Source of the DNA: Mitsuaria sp. 7
GTDB taxonomy: Bacteria > Pseudomonadota > Gammaproteobacteria > Burkholderiales > Burkholderiaceae_C
Direction: 5' to 3'
Assembly (NCBI RefSeq): GCF_001653795.1
Contig: NZ_CP011514.1
Span: 3,242,279-3,306,278 of the forward strand
DNA length: 64,000 bases
Shown here: positions 60,840-64,000 of the stretch, piece after piece
Layout: the number at the start of each line of letters is the position of its first letter
Numbering within the stretch: position 1 is the first letter of the stretch
The notes under the pieces: generated by a model
Databases searched by the model: none
What the model saw: the letters and a program-made list of their open reading frames with translations, nothing else
Told to the model about the DNA's origin: nothing
Translations under genes and position numbers: made by a program

Positions 60840-63149
60840 ATGAACGCCTCCCCCCGTTCCCGCCGACCAGCGCCCACTGCAAGACCCTCGCGATCCTCGC
60901 GGTCCATGCGCACCACGCCTCGATTCGCCTTCGCGCCGCTGCTGCTGCCCTGCCTCGCCGCGCTGCATGCCATGCCGGCGTGGAGTCAGGCGGCCGCGCC
61001 GGCACCGGCTGCGGCAGCGTCGTCCGCCGGCGTCGTCGAGAAGGATGGCGACCGCGCCGCGGTCAAGGCGGAGAAGCTGGAGGTCGTGACCGTCACCGCG
61101 ACGCGTCGCCGCGAACCGCTGCGCGACGTGCCGCTGCGCGTCGAGACGATCAGCACCGAAGGCCTGGAGCGCTCCGGCGCCGGCTCGCTGGTGGACTACG
61201 TGGGCAACCTGCCCGGCGTGGACGTCAGCAGCGACGGCGGTCCCGGCCGCGGCCAGGTCAGCATCCGCGGCGTCAACGTGGGCAGCGCGGGCACGGCGAC
61301 GGTCGGCACCTATGTCGACGAGGTGGCCTACGGCTCCAGCACCGCCTTCGGCGGCGCGGCGGTGGCCGCGCTCGACATGTCGCTGCTGGACCTGCACCAC
61401 ATCGAGCTGCTGCGCGGCCCGCAGGGCACGCTCTACGGCGCGGGCGCGATGGGCGGCCTGCTCAAGTACGTCACCAACGAACCCGACACCCTGGAGTTCT
61501 CCGGCAAGGTCGGCTTCGGCGTGCGCGGCATCAAGGGCGGCGCGCTCGGACACACGGAGAACGCGGTGGTGAACGTGCCGCTGAGCGCCGGCGTCGCCGC
61601 CCTGCGCGTGGCCGCCTTCAACGACCATGACGGCGGCTACATCAAGGCTTCCGGCCTGGCGTCGGGCAAGCACGTCAACGACGGCGACACGCGCGGCGGA
61701 CGGGTCTCGCTGCTGCTGGAGCCGATGTCGAAGATGAAGGTCCGCCTCTCCGCGGTCGACCAGAAGATCGAGCGCGACGGCACCGGCGTGGTCCAGTACG
61801 ACGTCGCGACGGGCAAGCCGCTGCACGGCGACCTGACCCATGACCTGTCGATCTCCGAGCCCTACAGCATCCGCACGCGGCTGCTCTCGGCGGACGTCGA
61901 CTACGACTTCGGCTGGGCGCGCCTGAACGCCATCGTGTCCAGCCAGCGCTTCAACGGCGACACGCTGCTGGACGCCACCGAGATCCTGGGCGGCGGCGCC
62001 TTCGACTTCGTGCAGCTGGACAACCGCACCAAGCTGCGCAAGGAAACGCAGGAGCTTCGCCTGACGTCGGCGCGGGGCACCGTCGAATGGCTGATCGGCC
62101 TGTACCACAACAAGGAACGCAACAACTACAACCAGCGCCTGTGGGGCCGGCCCACCGGCGCCGACGCGGACATGGAGCTGGTGCGCGTAGGCCAGCCCGC
62201 GAGCTACGAGGAGAACGCCGTCTACGGCGACGTGACCTGGAATCCGAGCTCGGCGCTGTCCTTCACGCTGGGGGCCCGCGTGGCGCGCAACAAGCAGGCG
62301 TACGAGACGCTCACCAACGACGTCCCGGACTTCTCCACGCCGGCCACGTCCAAGGACCGGTCGAACACCTACCTCGCGACGGCGCGTTATTCGCTCGACA
62401 AGCAGAGCAGCGTCTACGTGCGCGCCGCCAGCGGCTACCGCCCGGGCGGTCCCAACCCGCAGGCCATCGACGAGAACGGCCAGATCATCCCCGGCGCGCC
62501 GACCTCGTTCGAGGCCGACACGCTCTGGAGCTACGAGGCCGGCTACAAGGCCGACCTGCTGGAACGGCGCCTGTCGCTGGAGGTCGCGCTCTTCGACATC
62601 CGCTGGAGCAAGCTGCAGCAGCCGCTCGCCTTCGGCGCGACGACGGTGATGGGCAACGCCGGCAAGGCCGAAGTCAAGGGGCTGGAACTGGCGTCGCGTT
62701 ATGCGATCAACGACGACTGGCGCCTGGAGGGCAACCTGGCCTGGACCGACGGCAAGCTGAAGGAAGACGCGCCGGCCCTCGGCCCCTCCGGCGCGAAGCT
62801 GCCGAACTCGGCCAGGCTGTCCGTGTCGCTGGGCGCGCGCTACGCCTTCGCGCTGGCCGGCAGGCCGTCCTACGCCAGCCTGCAGGTGCGTCGCGTCGGC
62901 AAGCGCAACGCGGGCTTCGACAGCGACACCACCTCCATCCCCAACTTCGTGATGCCGGCCTACACGCTGGTCGACGCGCAATGGGGCATGGACTTCGGCG
63001 CCTGGCAGCTGTCGGCCTTCGTCCGCAACCTGACCGACAAGCGCGCGATCCTCGGCGCCGACACCGCGCTCACCGCCTTCGGCGGCCCGCTGCGCGCGAC
63101 GCCGGCCCAGCCGCGCACGATCGGCGCCTCGGTCAACTACAACTTCTGA
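60840..63149 (+). CDS. TonB-dependent outer-membrane receptor of the peptide locus
   Basis: A 769-residue receptor. The start ATG 60840 has AGGAG eight bases upstream. The signal sequence is long (to about residue 50, FAFAPLLLPCLAALHAMPA then WSQA). The TonB-box/plug region has VVTVTATRRREPLRDVPL and GQVSIRGVNVGSAGTATVG, with HIELLRGPQGTLYGAGAMGG at about 190. The barrel ends IGASVNYNF with the terminal Phe. The type resembles FecA/iroN-like receptors used for non-iron substrates. The operator palindrome upstream ties it to the peptide genes. Confidence 0.93.
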   Translation: MNASPRSRRPAPTARPSRSSRSMRTTPRFAFAPLLLPCLAALHAMPAWSQAAAPAPAAAASSAGVVEKDGDRAAVKAEKLEVVTVTATRRREPLRDVPLRVETISTEGLERSGAGSLVDYVGNLPGVDVSSDGGPGRGQVSIRGVNVGSAGTATVGTYVDEVAYGSSTAFGGAAVAALDMSLLDLHHIELLRGPQGTLYGAGAMGGLLKYVTNEPDTLEFSGKVGFGVRGIKGGALGHTENAVVNVPLSAGVAALRVAAFNDHDGGYIKASGLASGKHVNDGDTRGGRVSLLLEPMSKMKVRLSAVDQKIERDGTGVVQYDVATGKPLHGDLTHDLSISEPYSIRTRLLSADVDYDFGWARLNAIVSSQRFNGDTLLDATEILGGGAFDFVQLDNRTKLRKETQELRLTSARGTVEWLIGLYHNKERNNYNQRLWGRPTGADADMELVRVGQPASYEENAVYGDVTWNPSSALSFTLGARVARNKQAYETLTNDVPDFSTPATSKDRSNTYLATARYSLDKQSSVYVRAASGYRPGGPNPQAIDENGQIIPGAPTSFEADTLWSYEAGYKADLLERRLSLEVALFDIRWSKLQQPLAFGATTVMGNAGKAEVKGLELASRYAINDDWRLEGNLAWTDGKLKEDAPALGPSGAKLPNSARLSVSLGARYAFALAGRPSYASLQVRRVGKRNAGFDSDTTSIPNFVMPAYTLVDAQWGMDFGAWQLSAFVRNLTDKRAILGADTALTAFGGPLRATPAQPRTIGASVNYNF

Positions 63150-63159
63150 ACGACGACTC

Positions 63160-64000
63160 ATGAAGCCACTGACCTTGCGCCTAGCCGCGCTGATGCTGGC
63201 CGCCTTCGGCGCGGCGATGCCGACGGCATCGGCCCAGTCGCCGACGACCAGTCCCCAGTCCCCGCCGATCGCACCGCTCACGGCGACCGCGAAGGAGACT
63301 GCCCGGCCGATGACGCTGGCCGACACGCAGGCCTGGCTGGACGGCCTGATGCCCGCCGCGCTGAAGATGGCGCAGGTGCCCGGCGCCGTCGTCGTCATCG
63401 TGAAGGACGGCCAGCCGCTGATCCAGAAGGGCTACGGCTACGCCGACTGGGACCGGCGCGTGCCCGTCGATGCGGAGCGCACGCTGTTCCGTCCCGGCTC
63501 CGTGTCCAAGCTGTTCACATGGACGGCGGTGATGCAGCTGGTCGAGCAGGGCAAGCTCAACCTCGACGCCGACCTCAACCAGTACCTCGACTTCAAGATC
63601 CCGCAGTTCAACGGCAAGCCGATGACGCTGCGCCATGTGCTCACGCACACGACCGGGTTCGAGGAAACCGCGCGCGACCTGATCACCTACACCGGCAAGT
63701 CGCCCGACCTGGCCAAGGTGCTCAAGGACTACATCCCGCCCGCGCTCTACGAGCCGGGCGCGCGGCCGGGCTACTCGAACTACGCGACGGCGCTGGCCGG
63801 CTACATCGTGCAGCGCGTCAGCGGCCTGCCCTTCGACGACTACGTCGAGCAGAAGATCTTCACGCCGCTGGGCATGCGGCACGCGAGCTTCCGGCAGCCG
63901 CTGCCCCCGGCGCTGGCGCCGCTGATGTCGCAGGGCTACGAGAAGCAGGGCGAGCCCGGCAAGGGCTTCGAGATCGTCAGCCTGGCGCCCGCCGGCAGCC
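63160..64000 (+). CDS. Serine hydrolase, class C beta-lactamase family (cut by window end)
   Basis: The first 280 residues of an exported serine hydrolase; the 3' end lies outside the window. The signal peptide is about residues 1-25 (LTLRLAALMLAAFGAAMP then TASA). The active-site S-x-x-K lies in PGSVSKLFT (about residue 112) and the Y-x-N motif in PGYSNYATALAGY (about 207), with HVLTHTTGFEE between them. Relatives include D-aminopeptidases, DD-peptidases and esterases. It begins 10 bp after the TonB receptor and is surely co-transcribed with it. Confidence 0.9.
   Translation, partial: MKPLTLRLAALMLAAFGAAMPTASAQSPTTSPQSPPIAPLTATAKETARPMTLADTQAWLDGLMPAALKMAQVPGAVVVIVKDGQPLIQKGYGYADWDRRVPVDAERTLFRPGSVSKLFTWTAVMQLVEQGKLNLDADLNQYLDFKIPQFNGKPMTLRHVLTHTTGFEETARDLITYTGKSPDLAKVLKDYIPPALYEPGARPGYSNYATALAGYIVQRVSGLPFDDYVEQKIFTPLGMRHASFRQPLPPALAPLMSQGYEKQGEPGKGFEIVSLAPAGS

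Overview
The window looks like chromosomal DNA of a GC-rich betaproteobacterium of the order Burkholderiales, probably of the Roseateles/Mitsuaria/Rubrivivax kind. Four things point there: the gene order thrS-infC-rpmI-rplT-pheS-pheT-ihfA-merR-tRNA-Pro, the ilvI-ilvH-ilvC-pssA order, a sigma factor/DUF3619/DUF3106 cassette, and a Bug-type tricarboxylate-binding protein. This placement comes from gene content and order; no database search was possible. No phage, insertion sequence, CRISPR array or rRNA was seen. The window holds one tRNA.

Layout. 1-4.7 kb (minus strand): branched-chain amino-acid synthesis (ilvI, ilvH, ilvC), then pssA. 4.9-7.8 kb (plus): a sigma-factor operon followed by RDD and dgkA genes. 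7.9-14 kb: glnB, nadE, a FemAB-like protein, a glycosyltransferase and ppa. 14-17.6 kb: a minus-strand pair (Bug solute-binding protein and 2-hydroxyacid dehydrogenase) divergent from a citrate-synthase-like protein that carries an N-terminal helix-turn-helix, with AT-rich palindromes between them. 18-21 kb: a membrane pyrophosphatase and a J-domain protein. 21-25 kb: an Mla/MCE-type lipid-transport operon. 25-28.6 kb: a LytTR regulator divergent from an acyltransferase, then a GloVer-repeat exported protein. 28.7-36.9 kb: the translation cluster. It includes a Thr-rich leader peptide and a terminator in front of thrS, and an infC that appears to start at ATC. 36.9-44.5 kb: a patatin, a TonB-dependent receptor, tex and an AidB-like acyl-CoA dehydrogenase. 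44.9-48.4 kb: two secreted peptidases with C-terminal PPC domains. 48.4-51.6 kb: a LysR regulator, a GST, a secreted metallo-beta-lactamase-fold hydrolase, and cspA with a folded leader that contains a terminator. 51.6-56.2 kb: two small unknown genes, a receiver-kinase protein, an aldo/keto reductase, an M14 peptidase and a small unknown protein.

56.2-64 kb is a coherent accessory locus: an enolase-superfamily dipeptide epimerase, a DAO-family FAD oxidoreductase, a POT peptide transporter, an XRE-cupin regulator, a TonB receptor and a serine hydrolase cut off by the window end. Two identical 15-bp palindromes (TTTCCAAATTGGAAA) sit in the two divergent control regions. My working model is a regulon for scavenging peptides that contain D-amino acids, for example from peptidoglycan, under the XRE-cupin regulator. 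The two best regulatory-RNA candidates are the thrS attenuator and the cspA leader.
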